Shown here piece after piece: positions 27,181 through 35,975 of a DNA stretch of 64,000 nt. The position numbers were made by a program, and so were the translations under genes. Location of the stretch: the NCBI RefSeq assembly GCF_002224265.1, contig NZ_CP012881.1, forward strand, positions 558,001 through 622,000. Direction: 5' to 3'. Within the stretch, counting starts at the first letter, position 1; every line of letters begins with the position of its first letter. The notes under the pieces were generated by a model, which saw only the letters and a program-made list of their open reading frames with translations, did not search any database and was not told the origin of the DNA. The DNA comes from Vibrio vulnificus NBRC 15645 = ATCC 27562. Lineage in GTDB: Bacteria > Pseudomonadota > Gammaproteobacteria > Enterobacterales > Vibrionaceae.

Positions 27181-28406
27181 ATCGCAGAGTTGTTGTCACC
27201 GGTATGTCTGGTGTCACTGCATTTGGCAATGATTGGCAAAGTGTCGAGCCCAAATTACGCGCGCTAGAAAATGCCACTCAGTTTATGGAAAATTACCAAC
27301 AGTACGAAGGGTTGAACACCAAACTTGCCGCTCCCGTGGTCGATTTTGAGCTCCCTTCGCATTACAAACGCAAGCAAGTTCGCGGTATGGGCCGCGTGTC
27401 CAAATTAGCCACCGTGGCGACTGAAAACGCGCTACGCCAAGCAGGCTTAATTGGTGACGACGTACTAACGAATGGCCAAACTGGCATTGCTTACGGTTCA
27501 TCAACTGGCTCAACTGACGCCATTGGCGCATTTGGCGTGATGCTGAACGACAAAACCACCAAAGCGATCACCGCGACGACCTACGTGCAAATGATGCCGC
27601 ACACCACCGCCGTCAATGTGGGGCTCTTTTTTGGCCTACGTGGCCGTGTTATCCCCACGAGCAGCGCATGTACATCAGGCAGTCAAGCCATTGGTTACGC
27701 CTATGAAGCAATCAAGCATGGTTACCAAACCGTCATGGTGGCAGGAGGAGCTGAAGAGCTTTGTCCAACCGAATCAGCGGTATTCGATACCTTGTTTGCG
27801 ACCAGCTTGAAAAATGATCAGCCAAAAACAACGCCAAGCCCTTACGACAAAGATCGTGATGGACTCGTGATCGGCGAAGGTGCAGGCACGCTGGTGCTAG
27901 AAGAATACGAACACGCCAAAGCACGCGGCGCAAAAATCTACGCTGAAATCATCGGTTTTGCCAGCAACTGTGACGCGGCGCATGTGACTCAGCCGCAGAT
28001 GGAAACCATGCAAATCTGTATGGAAATGGCCCTGCAAAACGCGGATTTACATCCAAAACACATTGGCTATGTTTCTGCGCATGGCACTGCGACAGACCGT
28101 GGCGACATTGCCGAAAGTAACGCGACACAAAATGCCATTGGTAAGGTGCCAATCAGTTCATTAAAGAGCTATTTTGGCCACACATTGGGCGCATGCGGTG
28201 CCATCGAGGCTTGGTTAAGTATTGAGATGATGAACAGTGGCTGGTTTAGCCCAACCCTAAATCTCAATAACCTAGACCCAGATTGTGGTGACCTGGATTA
28301 CATTGCTGGTGCTGGCCGCGAGATGGATATTGATTACATGATGAGCAACAACTTTGCTTTTGGCGGTATCAATACTTCCCTCATCTTTAAACGCGTTCGC
28401 GATTAG
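27177..28406 (+). CDS. apeR: Beta-ketoacyl-ACP synthase ApeR
   Basis: This 409-residue condensing enzyme has Cys165 (PTSSACTSGSQ), His302 (VSAHGTATDRGD) and His335 (KSYFGHTLGAC), so it is catalytically complete. It is the second full ketosynthase of the locus besides ApeO and probably serves an early or alternative elongation step. It is the last gene of the rightward APE operon and is followed by a strong terminator. Confidence 0.92.
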   Translation: MNRRVVVTGMSGVTAFGNDWQSVEPKLRALENATQFMENYQQYEGLNTKLAAPVVDFELPSHYKRKQVRGMGRVSKLATVATENALRQAGLIGDDVLTNGQTGIAYGSSTGSTDAIGAFGVMLNDKTTKAITATTYVQMMPHTTAVNVGLFFGLRGRVIPTSSACTSGSQAIGYAYEAIKHGYQTVMVAGGAEELCPTESAVFDTLFATSLKNDQPKTTPSPYDKDRDGLVIGEGAGTLVLEEYEHAKARGAKIYAEIIGFASNCDAAHVTQPQMETMQICMEMALQNADLHPKHIGYVSAHGTATDRGDIAESNATQNAIGKVPISSLKSYFGHTLGACGAIEAWLSIEMMNSGWFSPTLNLNNLDPDCGDLDYIAGAGREMDIDYMMSNNFAFGGINTSLIFKRVRD

Positions 28407-28414
28407 CATACTCA

Positions 28415-28439
28415 ACGGCTGCTTTAGGCAGCCGTTTTT
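28415..28439 (+). terminator. Terminator of the APE operon
   Basis: The stem ACGGCTGC/GCAGCCGT with a 5-nt loop and a following TTTT run begins 9 bp after the apeR stop codon. It marks the end of the 15-kb rightward operon. Confidence 0.85.
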
Positions 28440-28564
28440 GATTCCTTCACCCTCAAAAACCACCGCTGCTTTTTTATACAAACTGTTCATTCTGTCGCCT
28501 AGCTTTTATTGTTGATAAACAAAGTGTTGACGAGTCATCTCCTTACCATTACAGTAACTGCCAT

Positions 28565-28641
28565 CGGACTGTAGCGCAGCTTGGTAGCGCACCGTCATGG
28601 GGTGTCGGGGGTCGGAGGTTCAAATCCTCTCAGTCCGACCA
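28565..28641 (+). tRNA. proL: tRNA-Pro, anticodon GGG
   Basis: The 77-nt cloverleaf has the acceptor stem CGGACTG/CAGTCCG, a D arm with AGCTTGGTA, the anticodon loop ATGGGGT (anticodon GGG), T arm GGAGGTTCAAATCCTC and an encoded CCA end. The anticodon arm CCGTC/GTCGG matches that of E. coli proL, including its one non-paired position. It decodes CCC and CCU. Confidence 0.95.
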
Positions 28642-28651
28642 TACACCTAAA

Positions 28652-28677
28652 AAAAGAGAGCTTCGGCTCTCTTTTTT
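28652..28677. terminator. Bidirectional terminator after tRNA-Pro and the kinase gene
   Basis: The stem GAGAGC/GCTCTC closes a stable TTCG tetraloop, with flanking A and T runs on both sides. It can end the tRNA transcript (plus) and the two-component operon ending at 28717 (minus). Confidence 0.85.
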
Positions 28678-28716
28678 GCTATTTGGCGCTCGGCATTATC
28701 AAGGTGCCGTCTATTC

Positions 28717-29967
28717 CTATACCTCTGCCGAATGAAAACGCACTTTCGCGATAAAATGCGTACCGTCATCTTCCATGCTAAACGCCCAATCCATACGTTC
28801 ACAAATGCGCTCAACAATCACCAAGCCACATCCATAACCTGCGTTGTAAGTTTCATTGCCGTCATGTCGGTTCTGAATTTCAAAACAACACTGATGTAGC
28901 GCAATGTTGATACTGCCAACGCTATAGCTGAAAGCATTTTTGATGAGGTTATTAATGACGATGGTGATAAAGCTTTCTGGCGCTCGAACCTGGCTCGGCT
29001 GCGACAGATCAAGCGCATAACTCGAGCCCTGACGAGCAAACAAGGGCTCGAGCAACGCCAGTTGCTGTTCCAACGACTGCTGAAGATCGTAATTGCCAAA
29101 GTGATGTGGCTCTATCTCCGATTTACCCAACAACAAAAACGTCTCCGTCAGCACCTTCATTTCTTGACCCGCTTGATGCAGACGACGTATCGCTTTTTGC
29201 GCGACTTGGGGTTGCCCTTCCACTCGGCTAAGAATATCGGCGGACCCCTGAATCACCATAATCGGTGTCCGCAGCTCATGAGAAGCGAATCGGCTAAACT
29301 CCTGCTCACGTTGGAAAAATCCTGCGATATGATTTTTGCTGTCTAGCAGAGTCTGCTCAATATGGCGCGTTTCGCTGAACGTGGTATCGATGCTAAACGG
29401 CGGACAATCCGGTGGCATTTGACTAATTTTATGTTCAATTTCCGTCAAGGGTTTCGACAGAATGCGAACCATATACACCCCATAGAGCAGCATGGCGATG
29501 GAGAGTATGCCGCCCAACACAAAAGTCACTTGGTGCAAGGAGCTTTCATACTCATCCAGGTAATCATCCGAATCATCTTGGAAAACGATGTACATATTAC
29601 CAACACCGGAAGGATGAGCAAAAACGACAAAATGTTTGTCCTCTTCCCCTTGCAGGTATTCATAGAAACCTGGTTTGGAAAAAGCCAGCAGCCAGCTCGG
29701 TATCTCTTTCTCGCTCCAGTAACTATCAAACTCCTGCGGATTGGGTAACGGAGCTTGTTCCTGCAATGTTGCGTAATTCTCTTTGTACAGAGCGGCTTCT
29801 GTGTCTAACCAGTGATGCAAACTCAATACTTCCAGCTTATTTTCCGCCACATAGATCAAGCTCCAAAACAGCGAAAACATCAGAAAGGTCAGAACGCCAA
29901 AGCTCCAACGGATCTTGCGGTAAATACTGGGATAAGCGTTATGCTTTGAGTCGGTAACCTTGTCCAT
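28717..29967 (-). CDS. Sensor histidine kinase of a two-component pair
   Basis: This 416-residue protein has membrane segments at about residues 22-41 and 147-167 enclosing a small periplasmic sensor. A linker and a DHp domain follow, with H-box FSRFASHELRTPIMVIQ (His230). The ATPase domain has NNLIKNAFSYS as N box and a short glycine-rich GYGCGLVIV as G2. The G1 box is not of the usual DxGxG form (QNRHDGN instead), as in some divergent kinases. It overlaps the response regulator gene by 29 bp. The signal is unknown. Confidence 0.88.
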   Translation of the reverse strand: MDKVTDSKHNAYPSIYRKIRWSFGVLTFLMFSLFWSLIYVAENKLEVLSLHHWLDTEAALYKENYATLQEQAPLPNPQEFDSYWSEKEIPSWLLAFSKPGFYEYLQGEEDKHFVVFAHPSGVGNMYIVFQDDSDDYLDEYESSLHQVTFVLGGILSIAMLLYGVYMVRILSKPLTEIEHKISQMPPDCPPFSIDTTFSETRHIEQTLLDSKNHIAGFFQREQEFSRFASHELRTPIMVIQGSADILSRVEGQPQVAQKAIRRLHQAGQEMKVLTETFLLLGKSEIEPHHFGNYDLQQSLEQQLALLEPLFARQGSSYALDLSQPSQVRAPESFITIVINNLIKNAFSYSVGSINIALHQCCFEIQNRHDGNETYNAGYGCGLVIVERICERMDWAFSMEDDGTHFIAKVRFHSAEV

Positions 29968-30607
29968 GAATGGTCTCTAATCGTGATTCTGAAAAACCTT
30001 TGTCCAATGCGGTGCGCAAACCGTAAATGTGGCTACGCAGAGCATCACTCCCCGGTGGTTCATCGCCCCACACGCTTTCAATCACTTCAACGCGTGACAC
30101 GATTGCCGGTGCTCGCTTCATCAATAACGTCAAAATTCGCGTCTGAATACGGCTCAGTTTGATCAACTGACCTTGGCGTTCAACCTGCTCGGTTTTGACA
30201 TCTAAGGTGATGTCGGCAAATTTCAACACACCAATATCTTGTCTTGGCCCTCGGTTGGCCAATGCATGCAGTCGCAAGCTCAGTTCCTGCATCGCAAAAG
30301 GTTTCAATAGGTAATCATCGCCACCAGCAGTAAAGGCTGCGATTTTGTCATCCAACCCCTGTTTTGCGGTTAGAAATAGGATGGGCGTCCCACAAAGATA
30401 GTCTTCTCTGAGTTTTTTCACCGTACTGATGCCGTCCAGCTTTGGCATCATGATGTCCATGACAATCACATCGTAGTGGTTCGTTTCAATCAATCGCAGC
30501 GCCGCTTCACCATGATAAGCACAATCGATAATGATGCCTTCAAGCTCCAGGTAGTCGGCAATCGTTTCTGCCACATTGTGGTTATCATCCACTAACAAAA
30601 TTTTCAT
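29939..30607 (-). CDS. OmpR-family response regulator of the pair
   Basis: This 222-residue protein has a receiver domain with the DD pocket in LLVDDNHN, phosphorylated Asp51 (VIVMDIMMPKLDG), Thr in FLTA and Lys in LKPF. The C-terminal OmpR/PhoB winged helix ends LETIHGQGYRLKA. It is transcribed before and with the kinase. It is divergent from the DUF5666 lipoprotein gene at 30699, 91 bp away, which makes that gene a likely target. No symbol can be assigned safely. Confidence 0.9.
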   Translation of the reverse strand: MKILLVDDNHNVAETIADYLELEGIIIDCAYHGEAALRLIETNHYDVIVMDIMMPKLDGISTVKKLREDYLCGTPILFLTAKQGLDDKIAAFTAGGDDYLLKPFAMQELSLRLHALANRGPRQDIGVLKFADITLDVKTEQVERQGQLIKLSRIQTRILTLLMKRAPAIVSRVEVIESVWGDEPPGSDALRSHIYGLRTALDKGFSESRLETIHGQGYRLKA

Positions 30608-30698
30608 TCAGTTTTATCTCTTCACGATCGCTTCACATCTCATTTCCTAACATGGCGAAAAACCAAACATCCACCATTCATATAGGGTACATATAGAG

Positions 30699-31892
30699 AT
30701 GAAGAAGCTGACTTTAGTAAGCGCGTTAACCTTAGTTTTATCGGCTTGTGGAGGAAGTAATAGTTCAACACCAGCACAACCCGATGTTGCTCCCAAAACA
30801 ATCACCGGTACCATTGACTCCGTAGACCCACAACACCGCTCTGTTGTCGTCAATGGGCACCAATATACCGTCGAGCAAGTATCGTATTCCTCGGCCAACA
30901 TTGAGTTAAGTGCACTGCAACCCAATATGATGATTCGCATCGCCCCAAACACCGGTGTGCAACGCGATTCCGCCAGCGGCCAAGCAGACACTTTTTCGGC
31001 GCAATTAGAGCCGACCATGACTGGGGTGATCAGCAACATCAACCCCACAGACCACAGTTTTCGCATTAATGGTGCGACGCTGACATTTGCTCAGCTCAGC
31101 CCAGAAATTACAAATGGCGACTGGGTCATGGTCTCTTCTCTTCCAACCGCCGATGCGGGATACAAAGTTCTGTCGGTCGTGAAGTTTGATGATCCCGCTC
31201 TGGTTGGCCATGTTGAAATCGAAGGTCGCATCAACAGCCTCGATGCCAACAGCGGCACATTTAAATTGGGCGCTGGCATCACAGTAAATTACGACAATGG
31301 TACCGTTATTGAACCGCTTCAACCACTTGAAAACGGTCAATGGGTAGAAATTGAAGGCCAATTTGCCAATAACGTGTTTGCCGCCAACGAGATTGAGATC
31401 GAATCTTACGATAACCTTGATGACGACAACGAAATCGAAGGCATTGTCACTTGGGTGGCGGGTGACCAATCACAGTTCGAGTTGAACTACCGTGGCATGT
31501 TTACCGTCGATGCGCACACTCGCTTTGAAGATGGCCACAAAGGTCTATTGGTCGCAGGGGCAGAAGTGGAAGTCACCGCACAATCAGGTGCAAGCAACGA
31601 GCTGCTTGCGCGTGTGGTGGAGTTTGACGAACAAGATCACGACAGCAATTGGAACGATCACGAGTTTGACTGCGATGGCACAGTGAATCTATATAGTGCT
31701 GAGCAGCGCTCTATCACCATGGTGTGTTACGATGACGGCGTTAATCTTGGTGAGAAAGTGATCTATATTGATGCCAATACGCGCTTTGAACACATCCAAG
31801 AGTCGGAGCTGCAAGGTGCACGTATTGAGGCCGAAGGCATCATGTTGAATCAACAACACATCGCACGAGAAATTGAACGCGATATCGATTAA
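30699..31892 (+). CDS. Lipoprotein with five DUF5666-like repeats
   Basis: This 397-residue protein has a lipoprotein signal (MKKLTLVSALTLVLSAC, Cys17) and a low-complexity linker. About five repeats of the DUF5666 type then start near residues 37, 109, 158, 230 and 311, each built around a G-x-I/V-x-x-I/V-x-x-x-x-x-x-F/V-x-V-N/D pattern followed by G-x-x-V-E-V/I. These are predicted small beta barrels of OB-like type. The function of the family is unknown. Divergence from a two-component operon suggests it belongs to that regulon, perhaps as sensor partner or target. A terminator follows. Confidence 0.82.
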   Translation: MKKLTLVSALTLVLSACGGSNSSTPAQPDVAPKTITGTIDSVDPQHRSVVVNGHQYTVEQVSYSSANIELSALQPNMMIRIAPNTGVQRDSASGQADTFSAQLEPTMTGVISNINPTDHSFRINGATLTFAQLSPEITNGDWVMVSSLPTADAGYKVLSVVKFDDPALVGHVEIEGRINSLDANSGTFKLGAGITVNYDNGTVIEPLQPLENGQWVEIEGQFANNVFAANEIEIESYDNLDDDNEIEGIVTWVAGDQSQFELNYRGMFTVDAHTRFEDGHKGLLVAGAEVEVTAQSGASNELLARVVEFDEQDHDSNWNDHEFDCDGTVNLYSAEQRSITMVCYDDGVNLGEKVIYIDANTRFEHIQESELQGARIEAEGIMLNQQHIAREIERDID

Positions 31893-31948
31893 TCCGCGTT
31901 GATATTGTGCTGCAGATGAGTGGTTGACATCGTCATCACGTAATCGCA

Positions 31949-31977
31949 AAAAGGCAGAGGAAAACCTCTGCCTTTTT
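31949..31977. terminator. Bidirectional terminator after the DUF5666 gene
   Basis: The stem GGCAGAGG/CCTCTGCC with an AAAA loop is followed by TTTTT on the plus strand and by a T-run on the minus strand. It lies 56 bp after the lipoprotein stop. Confidence 0.85.
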
Positions 31978-32013
31978 CTTATTTATCAAAATGATAGTGT
32001 ATAAAAACAAATA

Positions 32014-32066
32014 ATGACAGTACGATGCTTCACTTTGTCCAGAAGCGCGTAAGCATCGACTGTCAT
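32014..32066 (-). terminator. Long hairpin after nupC, possible terminator or 3' stabiliser
   Basis: The arms at 32014-32030 and 32051-32066 pair over 16 bp with a single bulged base; the loop is 20 nt. On the minus strand the hairpin follows nupC by 15 bp and is trailed by TATTTGTTTTTAT. This is a loose T-run, so termination is likely but not certain. Confidence 0.5.
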
Positions 32067-32081
32067 CTGTTTTCTTATCGC

Positions 32082-33281
32082 TTACAGGCTTAAAATCACG
32101 CCCGCAATCGATGCGCTCATCAAGTTCGCCAAGACACCTGCGGTAATTGCACGGAAGCCGTACTTCGAAATGAACGAGCGTTTCTCAGGCACCAAGCTAC
32201 CCAAACCACCGATCAACATCGCCATTGTGGAGATGTTAGCAAAACCACACAGAGCAAAAGTCACGATCGCTTGCGAGTGTGCACTCAGTTCTTGTTTCAC
32301 TTGCATGAGCTGAATAAACGCTACGAATTCGTTTACCACAATCTTATTGCCGATCAGAGAACCCGCGGTAATGGCTTCATGCCATGGAATCCCCAACAAC
32401 CAAGCGACTGGCGCGAACAGGTAACCTAAAATCAACTCAAAACTGAGAGAGATGCCAAACCAACTGCCGACCCAGCCCAAAAGGCCATTCAGCAGTGCAA
32501 TCACGCTGACAAACGCCAGTAAGGTTGCCCCTACCGCTACCGCGATACGCAAGCCCGACATCGCACCGTCAGCCATCGCTTCCACCACGTTGGTCGCTTT
32601 TGGCATCTCAACGTTTTCCATCTGCACATCTTCCGCCTGAGCTTCAGTTTCAGGCATCAAGATTTTGGCCATCAAAAGACCAGCAGGTGCCGACATAAAT
32701 GCCGCAGCAATCAGGTAGTTCAGTTCCACACCCAAAGAGGCGTAACCCACTAAGGTACCGCCTGCTACTGAAGCAAGGCCACAGGTCATGACGGCGAAGA
32801 ACTGCGAGTCACTCATGTGCTTTAAGTAAGGTTTAACCACCAACGGGGCTTCAATCATGCCAACGAAGATGTTAGCGGTTGCAGAAAGCGATTCAGCGCG
32901 GCCAGTCCCTAACAACTTTTGTAGGGCGCCACCAATCAAGTTGATTACTTTCGGCATCAATCCAATATGGTAAAGGCCTGAGATCAAGGCAGAGAAGAAG
33001 ATGATGATACCAAGAACGTTAATCGCGAAAGTAAAACCGCCGGTTGCCAAACCGCCGAACAGAAAAGCGATGCCTTCCTGCCCATAGTTAATCAAATTGG
33101 AAACCGCGCCCGTCACGCCATTTAGCGCATTTTTACCCGCAGGCACATACAGTACCAACAACGCAAAGGCCACTTGCAATGCAAACGCCAATCCTACCGT
33201 TTTAAGACGGATATTTTTTCTATTGGTAGAAAGCAGCCAAGCAAAAAGCAAAATGGCTACGACACCCAAGAGTGAGTTCAT
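32082..33281 (-). CDS. nupC: Nucleoside transporter NupC (CNT family)
   Basis: This 399-residue inner-membrane protein of the concentrative nucleoside transporter family imports nucleosides with a cation gradient. Recognisable parts are the gate motif region GYASLGVELNYLIAAAFMSA, GSLIGNKIVVNEFVAF (nucleoside and ion binding) and FALCGFANISTMAM near the C-terminus. The length is normal. The 224-bp upstream region contains candidate CRP and PurR/CytR-type sites, described separately. Confidence 0.95.
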   Translation of the reverse strand: MNSLLGVVAILLFAWLLSTNRKNIRLKTVGLAFALQVAFALLVLYVPAGKNALNGVTGAVSNLINYGQEGIAFLFGGLATGGFTFAINVLGIIIFFSALISGLYHIGLMPKVINLIGGALQKLLGTGRAESLSATANIFVGMIEAPLVVKPYLKHMSDSQFFAVMTCGLASVAGGTLVGYASLGVELNYLIAAAFMSAPAGLLMAKILMPETEAQAEDVQMENVEMPKATNVVEAMADGAMSGLRIAVAVGATLLAFVSVIALLNGLLGWVGSWFGISLSFELILGYLFAPVAWLLGIPWHEAITAGSLIGNKIVVNEFVAFIQLMQVKQELSAHSQAIVTFALCGFANISTMAMLIGGLGSLVPEKRSFISKYGFRAITAGVLANLMSASIAGVILSL

Positions 33282-33423
33282 AGTGATTATTTCCAGAGAG
33301 GGGGAACAAGGAAGGCGCGGATTGTATTACCAGTCTCGTAAGATGCAAGTCGAGAATGTTAACAAGGTGGTTCATTAGAAAAACGCAATAAAACCAAAGA
33401 ACTTAACTCATTGAATAAAAACA

Positions 33424-33505
33424 AGATAAACGTTTGCCTTGTTTTATTGTTTCCATATGGAAAATATGTTTCTGGAAATAGAAAATATTTGTGACTCAAA
33501 TCACT
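33424..33505. promoter_or_regulatory. Operator cluster upstream of nupC: PurR/CytR-like box, palindrome, CRP-like site
   Basis: Three elements lie together upstream of nupC. At 33424-33439 AGATAAACGTTTGCCT matches the LacI-family/PurR palindrome at about 12 of 16 bases. At 33450-33463 TTTCCATATGGAAA is a perfect 14-bp palindrome. At 33490-33505 TGTGA-N6-TCACT matches the CRP consensus at 9 of 10 fixed bases. CRP and LacI-family control of nucleoside uptake is known in enterics and vibrios. Assignments are by pattern only. Confidence 0.45.
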
Positions 33506-34450
33506 CTAATCGGGAAAGCTGACATAGGGCTCAAGCTGTTTGTCCCAATGACACGGCGTACCGATTTTTTGTTTAATGAAATCGATGACAGCAGAGGTTT
33601 TTTTCGGCATATGCTGGCGGCTAGGATACACAGCATAAAATGGCATTTCCTGATTCGCGCGCCAATCTGGCAACAGTTGAATCAGTTTCCCAGTTCTAAA
33701 TTCATCACCGAGCAAGTAGGTCGCCAGATAGCCAATTCCCCACCCAGAGATCGCCGCATCGCGAACCGCCTCAGCCAGATCGACCGAATAATTACCCGAT
33801 ACCTTAACGCTAAGGTGCTCTCCTTGGCGACGAAACGCCCAACTGGTGTAGTCACGCTCCCAGCTTCGGTAAATCAGGCAGTTGTGATTGGCGAGATCGT
33901 TGGGCTCTTTCGGTGCATCATGCTGCAACAAATAGTCCGGAGACGCCGCGACAACAAACTGACAATCCGCTAAGCGCTGAGCAATGTAGCCTTCTGGTAA
34001 ATGCTCATGGTTGGTGATCCACAAGTCTAACCCTTCTTGCAGCATGTCGACTTTGTAATCAAACAAGTGCATTTCCACTTGCAGTAGCGGGTATTTCTGC
34101 CGCAGCTCATCAATGGCCGGGAGAATATGCAAAGTACCAAAGGATTGCGACAGGCCAATTCGTACTAAACCGGCAATTTCATCGCGCTGGCTCTCCATTT
34201 CATATTGCGCGTTATTCACCGCCTGCACCACTTGCTGGCAATGGTGATAGAAGGCCAATCCGGCTTCAGTCGGTGTAAAGCTGCGCGTGGTGCGTTGGAT
34301 CAACTTGATCCCCAATGATGCTTCGAGTTGTGCCAGTTGCTTACTGACATGAGAAACCGACACCGCTAAGCTCTTAGCTGCAGAAGTGAAGTTTTGATGT
34401 TTGACGAGGGCGGCAAAAACCACCATTTGTGCTGCGCGTTCAGATAACAT
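33506..34450 (-). CDS. LysR-family transcriptional regulator
   Basis: This 314-residue protein has the N-terminal winged helix-turn-helix typical of LysR regulators (FTSAAKSLAVSVSHVSKQLA, residues about 21-40, then LIQRTTRSFTPTEAG) and a C-terminal periplasmic-binding-protein-like effector domain. It resembles the CrgA/DsdC-like side of the family, which often controls a nearby oxidoreductase, but no such gene is adjacent. It is flanked on the same strand by mltB upstream and nupC downstream. The target and effector are unknown. Confidence 0.9.
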   Translation of the reverse strand: MLSERAAQMVVFAALVKHQNFTSAAKSLAVSVSHVSKQLAQLEASLGIKLIQRTTRSFTPTEAGLAFYHHCQQVVQAVNNAQYEMESQRDEIAGLVRIGLSQSFGTLHILPAIDELRQKYPLLQVEMHLFDYKVDMLQEGLDLWITNHEHLPEGYIAQRLADCQFVVAASPDYLLQHDAPKEPNDLANHNCLIYRSWERDYTSWAFRRQGEHLSVKVSGNYSVDLAEAVRDAAISGWGIGYLATYLLGDEFRTGKLIQLLPDWRANQEMPFYAVYPSRQHMPKKTSAVIDFIKQKIGTPCHWDKQLEPYVSFPD

Positions 34451-34495
34451 GTTTATCGCTGTTGGCTTGTGGCTAACGCCACAAGCCGAATTGAA

Positions 34496-35467
34496 TTAAT
34501 TTTTGATGCGGTCAGCCAAATGGCTCACTGCCAGTGCAAAGTAATGCGAGCGATTCCACTTCATCAACACATTGTAGTTGTTGTAGACCAGATAAGCGCG
34601 GCCATTCTCATCATCAGGCATCACTAACCAAGCTTTAATGTCTTCGTTTAGCTTAGGTAACGGGCGACCATTGATGCTGGTAATACCCAGTTTTTTCCAT
34701 TCCTGTAGGTATTTGCCTTTCGCCTCTTCTCGCCCTTCCAGCTCAAGATCAAACCCTTTAGGTACGCGTACTTGGCGACCCCAAGTGTATTTGTCATCCC
34801 AACCAGATTGGCTGAGGTAACTGGCTGTTGAAGCAAACACATCGGCTTTGGTGTTCCAGATGTCTTTCTTGCCATCACCGTTGCCGTCTGCCGCATAGGC
34901 AAGGAAAGAGCTTGGCATAAACTGACACTGCCCCATCGCGCCTGCCCAAGATCCTTTGAAGTTTTCAAACTCTATATGGCCTTGGTCTAAGATTTTCAGC
35001 GCGGCCATGGTTTCGGCACGAAAGAAAGCTTCCCGACGCCCTTCATAGGCCATGGTTGATAAAGCATCAACCACAGGGAAATTGCCGGTGAACTTACCAA
35101 AGTTACTTTCGACGCCCCAAAGCGCGACGATAAAGCGTGCTTGTACGCCATAGCGATCCGCAATCTGGCTTAATTCGGTGTAGTGTTTTTCATAGAGATC
35201 TTTGGCTTGTTTCACTTTCCAATCCGGCACCGCACGAGGAAGATATTCATCCAGCGTTTGCTTTTTCTCCGGTTGGTTGCGATCGGCTTTCACCGCTCGT
35301 GGCTTAAATTGCACATCGCGAAAGGCTTGCTCTATGGTTTGAGCCGAAATACCTTCTTCTGCCGCTTGGGCTTTTAAACGCTCAAGATACTGCTCAAAGC
35401 TTTCAGTGTTTGCCCACGCCGATGAACAAAGTCCGATGCTGAGTATCGCGGTTACCAATTTTTTCAA
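34496..35467 (-). CDS. mltB: Lytic murein transglycosylase (MltB family)
   Basis: The start TTG at 35467 is chosen because AAGGAGG lies five bases upstream; the upstream in-frame start overlaps that ribosome site. The product (323 residues) has a signal peptide (KKLVTAILSIGLCSSAWA) and an SLT domain of family 3 with catalytic Glu in FIVALWGVESNFGKFTG and the following AMGQCQFMPSSFLAYA. It cleaves the peptidoglycan glycan strand to 1,6-anhydro ends. The Cys in the signal is not at a lipobox position, so a soluble periplasmic form is more likely than a lipoprotein. Confidence 0.9.
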   Translation of the reverse strand: MKKLVTAILSIGLCSSAWANTESFEQYLERLKAQAAEEGISAQTIEQAFRDVQFKPRAVKADRNQPEKKQTLDEYLPRAVPDWKVKQAKDLYEKHYTELSQIADRYGVQARFIVALWGVESNFGKFTGNFPVVDALSTMAYEGRREAFFRAETMAALKILDQGHIEFENFKGSWAGAMGQCQFMPSSFLAYAADGNGDGKKDIWNTKADVFASTASYLSQSGWDDKYTWGRQVRVPKGFDLELEGREEAKGKYLQEWKKLGITSINGRPLPKLNEDIKAWLVMPDDENGRAYLVYNNYNVLMKWNRSHYFALAVSHLADRIKN

Positions 35468-35518
35468 ATAGTCCTCCTTGAGCAATCGAGCTGACCTACT
35501 TCACAAGGCGTTTAAACC

Positions 35519-35800
35519 TTAGTCTTCTTTCTGCTGCGCTTTACGCTCTTTATGTTGTTGTAATAGATTTTCTGGCGGAGGTGGCAGTTGCAAGAAAAAG
35601 CCCTCGTTGTTGAGCGATTCTTTTACTTTTTCAATGTTCACTAATGCCAAACTACGCCCTTCAAGATTCACCGTCATCACATGAGAAGGCTTACCGAACA
35701 TCTGCATTAATGTGTCAGGAACCTGTGAAAAATCATCTTTTTTTGGGATGTAAAGATATGTGCCTTCTTTCTTAGAACTTTTATAGATAGAACAAAGCAT
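35519..35800 (-). CDS. ycgL: YcgL-domain protein
   Basis: This 93-residue protein matches the YcgL family: [20 protein letters not shown] at the N-terminus, then [15 protein letters not shown] and [20 protein letters not shown]. The biochemical role is unknown. In gammaproteobacteria it is commonly placed next to the min genes, as here, where it is divergent from minC. Confidence 0.93.
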   Translation of the reverse strand: MLCSIYKSSKKEGTYLYIPKKDDFSQVPDTLMQMFGKPSHVMTVNLEGRSLALVNIEKVKESLNNEGFFLQLPPPPENLLQQHKERKAQQKED

Positions 35801-35975
35801 GACAAGCCTTTTGTGCTGATTTTCGCGTTTGACACGCGAAATTTAATTTAAACCTAATTTTTTAGACGAAATCACTTATTTGACAGCAAGAGAACTTGCT
35901 GCGTATTGGGATGAAATATAACATGACAGCCTTAGTAAAAGACAACGCTCTTTCAACAAAGGCAAGAAGTATCTA

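Noticed and set aside
10326..28406. APE locus as a recently acquired island inserted at the tRNA-Pro gene
   Set aside because: The locus ends beside tRNA-Pro, but no integrase, direct-repeat copy of the tRNA 3' end, or insertion sequence is visible in the window.
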